Origin: an uncultured Lachnospiraceae bacterium
GTDB lineage: Bacteria; Bacillota; Clostridia; Lachnospirales; Lachnospiraceae
Assembly (NCBI GenBank): GCA_900317915.1
Contig: ONIO01000001.1
Location: forward strand, 186,001-250,000
DNA length: 64,000 nucleotides
Direction of reading: 5' to 3'
Of the stretch, positions 63,297-64,000 are shown piece by piece. The position numbers and the translations under genes are program-made. The first letter of the stretch is position 1, and every line of letters starts with the position of its first letter. The notes beneath the pieces were generated by a model. The model ran no database searches and had not been told where the DNA came from. It worked only from the letters and a program-made list of their open reading frames with translations.

Positions 63297-64000
63297 AAGC
63301 GGTAACAATCTTTTGTACTAATGGATGTCGAACGACATCATTTCCTGTTAAATCAATAAAGGAGATCTCCTTGACCTTGGATAAAACCTTACGAGCCACA
63401 TCTAGGCCAGACTTCGTTCCTGGTGCCAGATCCTTCTGTGAAGCATCTCCAGTGACTACCACCTTAGATCCAAATCCGATACGGGTTAAGAACATCTTCA
63501 TCTGAGCTGGTGTGGTATTCTGAGCTTCATCCAGGATAATAAAGGAATTATCTAAGGTTCGACCTCTCATGTAGGCAAGAGGTGCCACCTCGATCAGTCC
63601 TTTTTCCATATTTCTCTGAAAACTCTCTTGACCCATAATTTGGTACAAGGCATCATAAAGTGGGCGAAGATATGGATCAATTTTCTGTTGGAGATCACCA
63701 GGTAAGAATCCAAGTTTCTCTCCCGCTTCGATGGCTGGACGAGTTAGAATAATGCGGCTCACATCTTCCCTTTGAAAAGCTGTAACTGCCATAGCAATGG
63801 CCAGATAGGTCTTACCTGTTCCAGCAGGACCGGATCCAAAGACGATCATGTTATTACGAATGGCATCCACATATTTCTTCTGTCCTAAGGTCTTAGGCTT
63901 TACTGGTTTTCCAGAAATAGTATGACAGATTAAGTCATCACTACTTTGTGTGGACTTCGAATATGCTTCTAGGTCCTTTTTGGATAAGGATAAAGCGTAA
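63238..64000 (-). CDS. phoH: PhoH family ATPase (5' end outside window)
   Basis: The frame is open to the right edge, so the N-terminus is missing; about 254 residues are visible. [12 protein letters not shown] precedes the P-loop [18 protein letters not shown], then [34 protein letters not shown] and TGDASQKDL. PhoH/YbeZ-type proteins are RNA helicase-like ATPases that act with YbeY. First gene of the phoH-pgpH-ybeY group; the codon at 63870 is internal. Confidence 0.93.
   Translation of the reverse strand, partial: YALSLSKKDLEAYSKSTQSSDDLICHTISGKPVKPKTLGQKKYVDAIRNNMIVFGSGPAGTGKTYLAIAMAVTAFQREDVSRIILTRPAIEAGEKLGFLPGDLQQKIDPYLRPLYDALYQIMGQESFQRNMEKGLIEVAPLAYMRGRTLDNSFIILDEAQNTTPAQMKMFLTRIGFGSKVVVTGDASQKDLAPGTKSGLDVARKVLSKVKEISFIDLTGNDVVRHPLVQKIVTAYEEYEKKQDKQKTAKSRRS

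Overview
This window is chromosomal housekeeping DNA from a low-GC Gram-positive bacterium of the class Clostridia, most likely a Lachnospiraceae-type organism (inference from gene content and order). The evidence is a set of Firmicutes-type blocks: yicC-remA-gmk-rpoZ, rplU-prp-rpmA-obg, the ytfI/ytfJ pair, asp23-yloV, recU, lexA divergent from a small LysM gene, mreBCD with PBP2/minC/rodA, sepF with yggS/ylmE, mutS-mutL-miaA-ynbB, and phoH-pgpH-ybeY. Ribosome binding sites are strong GGAGG types, and consensus TTGACA/TATAAT promoters are visible. The SpoVB-like, YtfJ/GerW-like and SEDS/PBP genes fit a spore-former or a descendant of one, but no decisive sporulation regulator lies here. I see no rRNA, tRNA, insertion sequence, prophage or CRISPR. 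No gap without a gene exceeds about 215 bases.

Left part (1-34.3 kb, almost all on the + strand): a U32 peptidase tail, a SEDS glycosyltransferase plus transpeptidase pair, an unknown small gene, and a YtfI/YtfJ pair; then rpmB (-), asp23-yloV, recG, rqcH (-); then a long operon from yicC through gmk, rpoZ, rimO, pgsA, cinA and rsmD to coaD; a HAD phosphatase, an RluA-type pseudouridine synthase and recU; a partial histidine operon hisZGDBI running into an RNase E/G; rplU-prp-rpmA; obg, yhbY, a nadD-yqeK fusion and rsfS; lexA (-) divergent from an SOS-type LysM membrane protein; plsC; and a XerS-like tyrosine recombinase with a perfect inverted repeat just upstream.

Right part (34.3-64 kb, every gene on the - strand), read in the direction of transcription from the right edge: phoH (cut by the window edge), a degenerate PgpH-like membrane protein, ybeY, a DUF3048 lipid- or membrane-anchored protein, a SpoVB/MurJ-like flippase, an HI0933-type flavoprotein, a frameshifted FAD oxidoreductase, mutS, mutL, miaA, ynbB; then a new transcription unit radC-mreB-mreC-mreD-PBP2-minC-rodA-mgsA-dacA, an orphan HlyD-like adaptor, yggS, sepF, aroB, lspA and rluD.

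The main systems are cell-wall synthesis and shape (two SEDS/PBP2-type pairs, MreBCD, DacA, MinC, SepF), ribosome assembly and translation (L21, L27, L28, Obg, RsfS, YbeY, RqcH, RimO, RsmD, MiaA, YhbY), DNA repair and recombination (RecG, RecU, MutSL, RadC, LexA, XerS-like), and histidine synthesis. The most noteworthy feature is the complete switch of gene orientation at about 34.3 kb, immediately next to the XerS-like gene and its 15+6+15 inverted repeat. This is what a dif site at the replication terminus would look like, and it can be tested by GC skew over the whole chromosome. Other points worth a second look are the SOS control region with four LexA-box-like sites, the nadD-yqeK fusion, minC without minD/minE, the degenerate PgpH-like protein, the disrupted oxidoreductase and a 63-bp tandem duplication inside the YtfI-like gene.
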